Translations under genes and position numbers: made by a program
Notes under the pieces: generated by a model
Seen by the model: the letters and a program-made list of their open reading frames with translations, nothing else
The model's database searches: none
What the model was told of the DNA's origin: nothing
Shown: positions 23,928 to 32,260 of the stretch, piece by piece
Numbering within the stretch: the stretch's first letter is position 1
How the letters are laid out: every line of letters begins with the position of its first letter
Source of the DNA: Hellea sp.
Lineage (GTDB): Bacteria; Pseudomonadota; Alphaproteobacteria; Caulobacterales; Maricaulaceae
Direction: 5' to 3'
NCBI GenBank assembly: GCA_023300105.1
Contig: JALZWM010000046.1
Coordinates: 1 to 56,045, forward strand
Length of the DNA stretch: 56,045 nt

Positions 23928-26441
23928 CTAGGCGTCCATCCAGCTCTGAAGAGGTTTTTTTGAAAATGCCCCTACAAGAACAACGAATATGTTGAAGGCA
24001 ATACAAACCCATGTCCAGATAGCAACAGCATAAAAGCCCCATTTACCCGCTTGAGGGAACCAAGGTATCAAGCAAATCCCGACCATGAAGATAAATACAT
24101 TTGGGTTCCGGCGCGCCGTGATAAAGCGAAGCGCAGAATTAATCGGCCGCCAGACATGTATATGAAACCCATGCTGCGCGATAAATATACCTTCAATAAC
24201 TCGGTCAACAACATACCCAATCCAAATAGCAACCAAAGCCAATGTCATAATGTCGGGGAACATGTCATGCCACATGAAGTGCCCCCCCAATCCGACAAAC
24301 CACGCCCAGTACCAAAACGGAGGATGAATTAAGTCTATGCCGTGGTCATAGATATTTCCCCAGCTAGAATAGGTCATGGTGGTTCGAGCCAATTTGCCGT
24401 CAACTGTATCTAAAAATGTCATCATCCAGCCCGTTAGAAAACCTAGGAACCATTGACCTTGCCAAAAATAATAGAGCGCGGCGAACATCAAAACCAAGCC
24501 AATTGTTGTCACCATATTAGGTGTCAGGCGGAGAGCCGCACATAATCGCGTCACATAAAATGCGGGAATAGGCCAAATCCACTTCGTCACAAAGTCGGTT
24601 ATCCCTTTATAGGAGCTATCAAATTGCCGTCTCATAATTTCGACAGGGGGCGTATTATCTATGTCGAGTGCATAAGGTGGTTCTTTTTTTCTCAAAACCT
24701 TGTTGTATCCATCATCAAGTTCATCAGGGACTACAGAGTCAATTTCCATGTTCTCTAAAGCAGTTTCATTTTGACCAATTAAATTTTCTGCCACGTCGTC
24801 CGCGACACCATTCACGGCTATAATTTTTCCATTTATCACAAGCGCAGACTTGTCGCGCGAAACAAAGGCTCTGGCTAAGGCGGATGATAAAACCCACCCT
24901 ACGCCGATATGAACAACTTTTTCTGACGGGTTTTGAGCTACACCCGCTTTTTTAAAAGCGCGCCCTTGCCATTTTGCAATAGGCATGCCCCAAATTTTGG
25001 CAGATGAATTGCCAATTAAATTAAGAGATGGTGCAAGCCTTGGCGATGTTTCTTCCTGTGTTTTTATTGTTCCTGTTATTTGCTCTTGAATTTTACGATT
25101 AAGCGTCGCACGCGCCAAGAAAACAACAAAGAAAACGGCACAAGCATTTGCTAATAAAGCCGCCCATCCGGGGGCCATTTTACCAATCGTATAACTAAAA
25201 ATAAAGAAGGCTACGATATAAATGATGACCCCTGTTCCTCGCGCATAAATAGCCCGCTCAGGGCGATCCGCTGCATAAAGCACGGGGTAAAGCGGGGCAG
25301 CAATTCCTGTCACGGCCGCAGCAAGGACCAGTAATGAGGCTAACGGCGCAGCGGGTAGATAATCTTCAGAGAAGACAAGCTTAAGAATGTCTGGTCCAGC
25401 AAAGCTTATAAAAACAGACATTGCCAAGCCAAATCCTAAAAGCATGATAGCCGTACGGGTCACAAGGCGCCAAATTTTAGAGGCCTTGCCCAAACTAACC
25501 ATTTTTGCCAACTCTGGATAAATAACCTGATCTAGTAACTTAAAACTTTCAGATAATAATTTCGACGCTTCCTCGGCGATCCGGTAAACCGCCACCCAAG
25601 CAGATCCAAAAACGCCCATAACAAGAAGAACCGGAAGATGCACATTTGCCGCTGCCAAAGTCGCATCAATATTTGCTTTAATAGTGAAAGCCCAAAGCCC
25701 TTCGCCAGGGTTTCGCAAAGAGGACCCCGCTGTAAAAACAGGCTTTAATAAATGGCGACGTTTCAACTCTAACAGGCCCATTATAGGTAAAAATATATAA
25801 GCCAGTAGGGAGCCTACGAACCAAGCCATGAGGAACCCTACAAACTCAGTACCGGACCATACAGCAATAAGAACACCAATAAACCGTGTTGCTGGCATAA
25901 TTAAACCTTGAGCAGCTAAGACATGAAACTTATCAAAAAGCCGGAAAACTCCAATTGACGTCCCGCGTTGGCGAAAGAGGACTAACAGGCAATAAACGCC
26001 AACCAATCTACCAAGAATATCCATGTCAAAAGCAGCCCACCCAGTGAATTTCCCTGGAAAATATCCAGAAATTTTCATAAATCCTGTAAAAATTAAAACA
26101 GATAATAAGAAGGCAAGGATGGCGCCTAACGCGTCTAATTTAATGCTAAAGTTCAAAAGACTTGCAAGTTTCTCATTTGCATTTTCTTTAACCGCATCTG
26201 TTCCAAACCTAATGATAGACTGCCAAGATTGAAACGTTGCAACCTCTGAAAAGAACAACATATAAGCATGTAGAAAAATGATTGTTCCAAGTTCAGCTGG
26301 GCTAAGAACTTTCGCAGCGATAGACAAACTGCCAAGGCCGAAAACGGCGCTCAGTGTTTTGGAGCCAAGCATCAAGCCCGCATTTGTAACAATACGTTTT
26401 CCAACGCCGTGTTTTGACGTAACTGACAGATCAGGCGTCAT
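23928..26441 (-). CDS. Fusion: polysaccharide-type flippase + degenerate NTase-like linker + CDP-alcohol phosphotransferase
   Basis: An 837-residue protein in three parts. Residues about 10-450 are a MOP/Wzx-type flippase with about a dozen membrane helices. Residues about 470-600 are soluble; they begin NSSAKIWGMPIAKWQGRAFKKAG and resemble the decayed nucleotidyltransferase-like domain that precedes some CDP-alcohol phosphotransferases. Residues about 605-837 are a CDP-alcohol phosphotransferase with its complete catalytic pattern: D678, D681, G682, A685, R686, G695, D699 and D703 (DxxDGxxAR-x8-GxxxDxxxD). The frame is continuous with no sign of a frameshift. Joining headgroup transfer to lipid flipping in one chain is unusual. 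It sits in a tight minus-strand operon with NTP transferases, a phosphatase and the ceramide-synthase-like gene. Confidence 0.92.
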   Translation of the reverse strand: MTPDLSVTSKHGVGKRIVTNAGLMLGSKTLSAVFGLGSLSIAAKVLSPAELGTIIFLHAYMLFFSEVATFQSWQSIIRFGTDAVKENANEKLASLLNFSIKLDALGAILAFLLSVLIFTGFMKISGYFPGKFTGWAAFDMDILGRLVGVYCLLVLFRQRGTSIGVFRLFDKFHVLAAQGLIMPATRFIGVLIAVWSGTEFVGFLMAWFVGSLLAYIFLPIMGLLELKRRHLLKPVFTAGSSLRNPGEGLWAFTIKANIDATLAAANVHLPVLLVMGVFGSAWVAVYRIAEEASKLLSESFKLLDQVIYPELAKMVSLGKASKIWRLVTRTAIMLLGFGLAMSVFISFAGPDILKLVFSEDYLPAAPLASLLVLAAAVTGIAAPLYPVLYAADRPERAIYARGTGVIIYIVAFFIFSYTIGKMAPGWAALLANACAVFFVVFLARATLNRKIQEQITGTIKTQEETSPRLAPSLNLIGNSSAKIWGMPIAKWQGRAFKKAGVAQNPSEKVVHIGVGWVLSSALARAFVSRDKSALVINGKIIAVNGVADDVAENLIGQNETALENMEIDSVVPDELDDGYNKVLRKKEPPYALDIDNTPPVEIMRRQFDSSYKGITDFVTKWIWPIPAFYVTRLCAALRLTPNMVTTIGLVLMFAALYYFWQGQWFLGFLTGWMMTFLDTVDGKLARTTMTYSSWGNIYDHGIDLIHPPFWYWAWFVGLGGHFMWHDMFPDIMTLALVAIWIGYVVDRVIEGIFIAQHGFHIHVWRPINSALRFITARRNPNVFIFMVGICLIPWFPQAGKWGFYAVAIWTWVCIAFNIFVVLVGAFSKKPLQSWMDA

Positions 26442-27189
26442 GAAATGACCTTGTTAAAATGGCTTCAACCAAAACTTTATCTGATGGTTTATCAACATCG
26501 ATAGCAGCCTCGGCGATAGGAATAAGAATGGGTTTAGCTGTAATTTTTAAGCGAGTCGAAGCATATTCAAAAGCCCCGCTCAAACTTAATCGTCCCAACG
26601 CATATTTGAATAAAACACCCCAGCCTAAGCTACGAGCCAGTTTAAGCGGTTGCTTACGCAGATGCTGCGCGTCTTTCCAGAATTCAATTGCGGCTAACCC
26701 GCGCGTATTATTTATGTAGAACAAATTACACCCAGAAACAGAACGGTCAGAAAACTTCAGATAGGTCCGCTTTACATTAGGATAAGCAGGCTGAATAATT
26801 GTTTTATCGGCAAAGCCTACACAAAAGTCTGCACCTGAACGGCGAGCTTGACTTAGAAAACTTTCAAGCATTTGCGGTGTTAAGAGCGGATGGTCAGCAG
26901 TTGTAATAAGACATGGAAAATCAATACCCGCGCGAAGTGCTGCATCTGTGCTATCTGCAGGTCCCGAGCCCGACGGGGACTGCGCCAGACGCTCATCATA
27001 AGCCGCGTCAAAGCCGCTAACATGAAACGGCTTTATAAGCCCTCCGTCATCTAAGGCGCTCAAAACATAATCTATCATAGGTTGGCCATTAATAGGAATG
27101 ACCGCTTTGCGCTCAACGCCAGATGCCGAGCAAAGCGGGTCAACTATGCCTTCACGTTGTCCCGCTAATATCAAAACTGAAACGCTCAT
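26431..27189 (-). CDS. MobA-like NTP transferase
   Basis: A 252-residue protein of the NTP_transf_3 type: VLILAGQREGIVDPL at the N-terminus, ERKAVIPINGQPMIDYVLSAL for the nucleotide and lysine site, and LITTADHPLLTPQML for the metal-binding aspartate. MobA itself guanylylates molybdopterin, but relatives make nucleotide-activated alcohols. The context favours a lipid headgroup. It overlaps the fusion gene by 11 bases and the upstream acyltransferase gene by ATGA, so all three are translationally coupled. Confidence 0.87.
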   Translation of the reverse strand: MSVSVLILAGQREGIVDPLCSASGVERKAVIPINGQPMIDYVLSALDDGGLIKPFHVSGFDAAYDERLAQSPSGSGPADSTDAALRAGIDFPCLITTADHPLLTPQMLESFLSQARRSGADFCVGFADKTIIQPAYPNVKRTYLKFSDRSVSGCNLFYINNTRGLAAIEFWKDAQHLRKQPLKLARSLGWGVLFKYALGRLSLSGAFEYASTRLKITAKPILIPIAEAAIDVDKPSDKVLVEAILTRSFHDA

Positions 27190-28340
27190 CCCAAAAGCCG
27201 TTTCTCATACATGCGGTATGTTTTATACGGAACAGCGCTAGCTTGCTCGCATATTGAAATCATCCCAGCATTATCTTCCAAAATCCAAGAGAGTTCGCAA
27301 TGCGTAAACCCTTTTTGGCGCGCCGCCTCGAAAACTTTTTCAGATAGCGCGGCGACAACAGACAAACCTGTACGCGTGTTATGAAACTCCCTTCGCAGTC
27401 CCATAAGCGGGATACGGGCTTGCTTCACACCACTGACTTTTAATCGCCACAATAGTTTCGCCCAGCCAAAGGGGAATAAATTTCCTTTTATATCTCGTAT
27501 CGCCTCGTTCAAATCTGGTATCATCCAAATATAAGCAATAGGCTCGCCCTTATATTCTCCAACCCACAGACCTTCTTTGAACATAATGGGTTTTATTTCC
27601 TTCGCCATATGCTTGATTTGAGCATCCGAAAACGGAACAAAGCCCCAGTTTTCTGACCACGCATCGTTAAAAATATCCATAACAGTTCGGACTTCATTCA
27701 TGAAGTTAGCGCCCATTGGACGAATGTTGATATCTTTGTTGCGTTCAGCTGACTTACACATCGCTTGAGCGATTTTAGGACGGGGGTAACCCGCCTTCAA
27801 TTCGGATTGATACGCGAGCATATCCGTAGCTTTTTGAAAACCTTGTGCTTCAATCATTTCTTTATAATCAGCGCGGCCATGAGGCATCATCACAACAGGC
27901 GGCGTCTCAAACCCCTTAATCAATAACCCGCATTCTTCGTTCACACTCCATTGCGCAGGCCCAATAAGAGTTACAACGCCGCGTTCTTCCACCCAGCTTT
28001 GCGCGGCAGACAATAGAGCTGCACCGGTTTCTAGATTAGCTTCACAATCAAAAAAACCAAAAAATCCAGCTTTTTCGTTTCGGTGAGCATCATGCGCAGG
28101 ATTGGTAAAGGCCGCGATACGGCCAACGAAGACTCCATCCCTTTTGGCTAAAAACAATCGACGATTTTTGGTAGCTGCTGCGCCTGGGTTTTTTTTGGGA
28201 TTAAGGTGCGCTGCCCGTTCAAATTTTAACTGAGGTCTCCAAGCTGGATCATTAGCATAGATAACATCTGGCATGGCTAAGAACTGACGTGTCAGCTTTG
28301 CCCCAACAGCAGGCAATATTTCTAATGATGATGACTGCAC
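27186..28340 (-). CDS. bcerS: GNAT-fold acyltransferase, probable bacterial ceramide synthase
   Basis: A 384-residue protein from a GTG start backed by GGAGG 5 bases upstream. Conserved segments are AMPDVIYANDPAWRPQLKFE, FGFFDCEANLETGAALLSAA, LIGPAQWSVNEECGLLIKGF, ENWGFVPFSDAQI and the acyl-CoA-type KVFEAARQKGFTHCELSWILEDN. In Caulobacter the ceramide synthase bCerS is a GNAT-fold acyltransferase encoded close to spt, and this gene has a matching type, length and location. It would N-acylate the sphingoid backbone (3-oxo-sphinganine) from acyl-CoA. The assignment rests on family and context; other GNAT substrates are possible. Confidence 0.75.
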   Translation of the reverse strand: MQSSSLEILPAVGAKLTRQFLAMPDVIYANDPAWRPQLKFERAAHLNPKKNPGAAATKNRRLFLAKRDGVFVGRIAAFTNPAHDAHRNEKAGFFGFFDCEANLETGAALLSAAQSWVEERGVVTLIGPAQWSVNEECGLLIKGFETPPVVMMPHGRADYKEMIEAQGFQKATDMLAYQSELKAGYPRPKIAQAMCKSAERNKDINIRPMGANFMNEVRTVMDIFNDAWSENWGFVPFSDAQIKHMAKEIKPIMFKEGLWVGEYKGEPIAYIWMIPDLNEAIRDIKGNLFPFGWAKLLWRLKVSGVKQARIPLMGLRREFHNTRTGLSVVAALSEKVFEAARQKGFTHCELSWILEDNAGMISICEQASAVPYKTYRMYEKRLLG

Positions 28341-28369
28341 AAAGCCTCCGCGCTTTTAGCGCTGTTGTG

Positions 28370-28921
28370 CTAATCTTTTTTCTTGGGGTCAACTAGATTG
28401 ATAGTAATATCTGCGCCGTTCATAGGGACATCAAAATTCGTTTCCGACCATTTAGGCAGGCGTAATGATTCAATTATAGGATTATTTGAAAGGCCGTATG
28501 GCTCTTTGGGTTTAAAGTTCCATTTTTTATCAAATTTACGGTCACCATCTTTATCATGATAGCTAGAAATAGCATAGGGTCCTGGCATGGCAACATTCAC
28601 ACACACAACAATCGGCGCGTCTTCGGCAGGCACACGAATGCGCCGTAATTTACCTGATTTTTTCATGAAATCTTTTTCTCCGAAAAGCTCGACCTTAACC
28701 ATGCCAGTTTTGGTTGCGCCAATCAAAGTGACTCTAATCTGCAAGCTTCCAGCAATACACGCATCAGCAACATCACGTTCATAAAGCTCTAAGCCGCGTT
28801 CAATACCTAATTGGGAGAGAGGCTCTGCAGCTTTATCATCGCCAGCAATCGCCGAAGATGACAAAGCAGCAATAATAGAAAAACCCAAGAAAAATCTGTT
28901 AAGAAAATTTGCTTTCATCAT
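28370..28921 (-). CDS. DUF2141 secreted protein
   Basis: A 183-residue protein with a signal peptide MMKANFLNRFFLGFSIIAAL ending at SAIA, from either ATG at 28921 or 28918. The mature region has the DUF2141 elements: VTLIGATKTGMVKVELFGEKDF, VCVNVAMPGPYAISSYHDKDGDRKFD and PKEPYGLSNNP. This is a small beta-sandwich-like periplasmic domain of unknown function. It heads the minus-strand operon containing the acyltransferase and the fusion protein, and it is divergent from lptF across about 100 bases, which must hold both promoters. Confidence 0.88.
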   Translation of the reverse strand: MMKANFLNRFFLGFSIIAALSSSAIAGDDKAAEPLSQLGIERGLELYERDVADACIAGSLQIRVTLIGATKTGMVKVELFGEKDFMKKSGKLRRIRVPAEDAPIVVCVNVAMPGPYAISSYHDKDGDRKFDKKWNFKPKEPYGLSNNPIIESLRLPKWSETNFDVPMNGADITINLVDPKKKD

Positions 28922-29022
28922 CCAGTCTCTATAATGCCTTCTTCAATGTATATGTTCCCATTGTGATTATCATATGGTGACGCAACCACGCTTAGTAAAG
29001 AGGTATTAGCAGTCTAGCACAT

Positions 29023-30231
29023 ATGGGACGACTTAACCGATATCTTTTAAAGCAAGCAATCACCAGCATAGGTGGCTTAGTCATATTTGCTTGCCTTGTT
29101 CTCTTACTTGAACGCTTGCTTCGCATTTTTGAAGTTGTTTCCAATTCAACGAACCCTGCAGGTGACGCAGGTTCCATGGTCATTAACCTCCTCCCTTATT
29201 ATCTTGGGATGGCAGTACCTATGGCCTTGTTATTGGGCGTGACCATTACAATCGACCGGTTTAGCCGCTCAAGTGAACTCACAGCAGCAATGGGCGCGGG
29301 TGTCTCTTTATTTCACATGACGAAACCTTTTATTTTAATAGCTGTTATATTATCTGGCATCACGGTTTTCATAGAAGGCTATATGCAACCCGTCGGGCGG
29401 TATAATTACCGCCAAGTCGTCCATGTCGTTAAACAACAATCATTCACGGCTGCGTTACGAGAGGGCACTTTCACCAAAGTTGGTAACAGAACTTTTTTCG
29501 CAGGCACGGAATCAGAAGGGGCAGGCATTGGTCCAATCTTTATTTACGAGCGCATGGTAAATGATAAAAACGAATATATTCGCACTGTTCTAACGACGGC
29601 TAATGAAGGGCAACTCATTGTCCAAGAAAAAACGCAAGAACCTGTCCTGCAACTCGCAGCAGGTCAATCATACACAATTGAGCAAGGACGCACTCTTAAT
29701 GACGATCTTAGTTTTGAAAGCAGTGACGTTGCAGGCACTGCCGACATTAATAGGTTTAGATCTCGCGGCGATGATGAACGGGAAATGACATCCCTTGAAC
29801 TTTTTCAAAACCGTAACGGTACATTATTTGATACCATTGACCAAAATACGAATGATGCAGCCTTGCATCTCCGGCTTGCCCGCTCAGCTTTATTACTTAT
29901 CCTGCCTTTCATTGCCGTGCCTTTTGGATTGAATTACGGGCGCAACCCCTCTTCGGCAGGCATATTTATCGGCGTCGTTCTTTTAGTGTCCTTACAAAAA
30001 GCTTTAGAATTTGCGCAAAGCCTTGGGGCAAGCGGGACTATTCCGCCTTGGGCAGGCATATGGGGCATCATTGGATTACTTGCCGCCTTCGCAGCTTATA
30101 TTTTCCGAAAAAGCGCCTATAAAATGGGGCAACCCCCCCTCACATCTTTTCAGCATTACATCAGTCATTTGCAGGGACTCTTAAAAGAAAAACTCGCGGC
30201 TCTGCGCGGCACAAAGGCTAATGTTAGCTGA
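29023..30231 (+). CDS. LptF/LptG (YjgP/YjgQ) family permease, first of a pair
   Basis: A 402-residue membrane protein of the YjgP/YjgQ family. Three membrane helices come first (about residues 15-35, 53-75, 101-122), then a beta-jellyroll periplasmic domain (about 130-285), then three more helices (about 288-310, 315-333, 346-365). The start MGRLNRYLLKQ and AVPMALLLGVTITIDRFSRSSELTAAMGAG are typical. The canonical pair joins LptB2 to push LPS across the periplasm. This pair lies inside a sphingolipid locus, so sphingolipid export is an alternative role. It overlaps the next gene by one base. Confidence 0.93.
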   Translation: MGRLNRYLLKQAITSIGGLVIFACLVLLLERLLRIFEVVSNSTNPAGDAGSMVINLLPYYLGMAVPMALLLGVTITIDRFSRSSELTAAMGAGVSLFHMTKPFILIAVILSGITVFIEGYMQPVGRYNYRQVVHVVKQQSFTAALREGTFTKVGNRTFFAGTESEGAGIGPIFIYERMVNDKNEYIRTVLTTANEGQLIVQEKTQEPVLQLAAGQSYTIEQGRTLNDDLSFESSDVAGTADINRFRSRGDDEREMTSLELFQNRNGTLFDTIDQNTNDAALHLRLARSALLLILPFIAVPFGLNYGRNPSSAGIFIGVVLLVSLQKALEFAQSLGASGTIPPWAGIWGIIGLLAAFAAYIFRKSAYKMGQPPLTSFQHYISHLQGLLKEKLAALRGTKANVS

Positions 30232-31310
30232 TGTTTAAATTTCTCGGATATTTATCAAAAAGTTTTTTAACGACATGGCTAATGACCGTCTTTGGTTTCC
30301 TTGTTTTGATTGGCCTATTGGACAGCCTTGCTAACGGCGGTGATATCTTATCTGGAGATGGAGGATTTTCGGATACGTTCCGGTATATGATGCTACGGGC
30401 GCCTGTGATTTTTGATCGTATATTTATCTTCACAATCATTGTGGCGATACTGCTCACCTATGTCAGACTTATTCGTCAACACGAACTTGTGGCCCTGCTT
30501 GGTTTTGGAATTTCGGTGCCCAAACAAATCATGTTATTAACGCCTATTGTTCTCTCAGCTGGATTCACATCGATAACCATTATTGATTTCACGATTGCCC
30601 CTGCGGTGAGATCACTTCAGACTTGGGGTATCGGTGAGTATAAAATTAAAAACATTACCCCTGAACACCCTTTATGGCTTGAAGATAATGGCCGCATTAT
30701 TCGCGCAGAAAAACGTGTCAGTTATGAAGAATTGGGCAATATTGAAATTTATGAACGCTCCTCAACTGGGCAGGTTCAAGAGATTATTTGGGCCCAAAAA
30801 GCGGTCTATAAAAACCCCAACTGGGAATTAACTGACGTTCAAGCCCTCCCTATAAAAGGTGAAGACGGCGCCGCGCGTCTGTCACTGCGGTCAGGTAAAC
30901 CCATGATGTGGGAAACTTCGCAAACCCCTATAACCATCGCACGCCTCGCCGCTGAACCCCGAGACTTGTCTATGTCAGAAATGCGTCAATTTAAACGTCG
31001 TGGAAATTCAGGGGCCAAACCACGCTTTGCTTATAGCTTTTGGCATGCCCACCGTTTTACGCGGCCCTTGGCAGCTTGGATACTCTTACTCTGTGCTGTC
31101 CCGCTTATGCAGCGTACGGGACGTCAAGATACAGGTGATAAGGCCTTAATTACAGGTATCAGCATGGGGTTTATTTTCCTTATTGTAGATGGCGCAATGG
31201 CAACCTTTGCAACATCAGGCGGTATGGGCGTAACCCCTGCAATTGCAGGTCCTTTGATTGTCTTTGCACTCATTGGGTCGCATCTATGTTTACAGGCTGA
31301 AAGCCTGTAA
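30231..31310 (+). CDS. LptF/LptG (YjgP/YjgQ) family permease, second of a pair
   Basis: A 359-residue partner of the preceding permease, with the same layout: MFKFLGYLSKSFLTTWLMTVFGFLVLIGLLD as first helix, FDRIFIFTIIVAILLTYVRLIRQHELVALLGFGIS containing the coupling-helix region after helix two, a jellyroll domain (WLEDNGRIIRAEKRVSYEELGNIEIYE), and three C-terminal helices. It is translationally coupled to the first permease and followed after about 23 bases by a lipid kinase gene. Confidence 0.92.
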   Translation: MFKFLGYLSKSFLTTWLMTVFGFLVLIGLLDSLANGGDILSGDGGFSDTFRYMMLRAPVIFDRIFIFTIIVAILLTYVRLIRQHELVALLGFGISVPKQIMLLTPIVLSAGFTSITIIDFTIAPAVRSLQTWGIGEYKIKNITPEHPLWLEDNGRIIRAEKRVSYEELGNIEIYERSSTGQVQEIIWAQKAVYKNPNWELTDVQALPIKGEDGAARLSLRSGKPMMWETSQTPITIARLAAEPRDLSMSEMRQFKRRGNSGAKPRFAYSFWHAHRFTRPLAAWILLLCAVPLMQRTGRQDTGDKALITGISMGFIFLIVDGAMATFATSGGMGVTPAIAGPLIVFALIGSHLCLQAESL

Positions 31311-31333
31311 CCCTGAGCGCCGCTACAAAAGCC

Positions 31334-32260
31334 GTGTCCGTTGTTGCTATTTCAAACGCAAATGCGAAAAAAGTCGCAAAAAATGGCTCGTCTCTAACGC
31401 CAAACCTGCTGCCTGAAGACGCGCTACACTTTAATACAAAATCCCCAGACGACCTACGCCCTCTTTTTACGCAAGCGGCTGAGACAGGCTTAGACCATCT
31501 CGTGATAGAAGGCGGTGACGGGACAGTTCGGACGATTATCTCAACGCTACTAAACACTTATAATGAAGACCAAGCTCTGCCTGCAATTTCGATTCTGCCC
31601 CGGGGAACAACAAATCAAATAGCCAGAAACCTCGGCGTTAAAAAACCCGCTGACTTAACAGCAATTTTTAACGGTAAATTCCGTACTATCACTATGCCTT
31701 TAGTGGAAATAAAATCCAAAAATTTAGAGACCAATTATGGCTTCTTGTTCTCAACGGGCGCCCTGCCCCATGTTAGCCGCTTCGCCCAAGATAAAATAAA
31801 TGCCAACGGTGTCGGCGGCGGTAGCGCTGTTGTTGGCGCGGTTCTTAAAGCCGTCACCAGTGACAGGGCCGCTTTAATGCCCCCCGTAAAACACAATATA
31901 AAAGGCATATTGGGTCACGGTGAAACCATCCTTGATCATGAAGGCCTTGCTCTTGGAACTGTTATGACAACGCTCCCAACATTAATGATGGGCCTTGACC
32001 CCTTTTGGGGCGAAGAAGACGCGCCGCTCCGCGTCACATGGGTCGAAGCAGAAAGCCTGAAATTAGGCAGAACAATTGCGGGTGTCTGGGCGGGCCGCAA
32101 ACAAAACCGAAGTGTTGACGGCTATCACAGCCATAATGTTGATAGCCTGAGTCTATTGACTGAAGCCCCGGCAACACTGGATGGAGACTTTATAGATATT
32201 GCAGGGCACGAACTTAAAATTTCGGCCTCGCGTCCTGTTACGTTTTGGATGCCACAATGA
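31334..32260 (+). CDS. DAGK-family lipid kinase, probable ceramide kinase (CpgB-like)
   Basis: A 308-residue protein from a GTG start. The DAGK catalytic motif GGDGT is at residues 60-64, and ISILPRGTTNQIARNLGV matches the LPxGTxN segment. The C-terminal beta-sandwich half ends GDFIDIAGHELKISASRPVTFWMP. The family phosphorylates diacylglycerol, sphingosine or ceramide using ATP. In Caulobacter a DAGK-family protein in the sphingolipid locus (CpgB) is a ceramide kinase, so ceramide 1-phosphate is the favoured product here; diacylglycerol is the alternative. It overlaps the Tam41-like gene by ATGA. Confidence 0.82.
   Translation: MSVVAISNANAKKVAKNGSSLTPNLLPEDALHFNTKSPDDLRPLFTQAAETGLDHLVIEGGDGTVRTIISTLLNTYNEDQALPAISILPRGTTNQIARNLGVKKPADLTAIFNGKFRTITMPLVEIKSKNLETNYGFLFSTGALPHVSRFAQDKINANGVGGGSAVVGAVLKAVTSDRAALMPPVKHNIKGILGHGETILDHEGLALGTVMTTLPTLMMGLDPFWGEEDAPLRVTWVEAESLKLGRTIAGVWAGRKQNRSVDGYHSHNVDSLSLLTEAPATLDGDFIDIAGHELKISASRPVTFWMPQ

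Noticed and set aside
24051-24332. Plus-strand 93-codon frame inside the fusion gene
   Set aside because: It lies opposite the CDP-alcohol phosphotransferase membrane region and has shadow-like composition rich in Pro, Asn, Lys and Arg.
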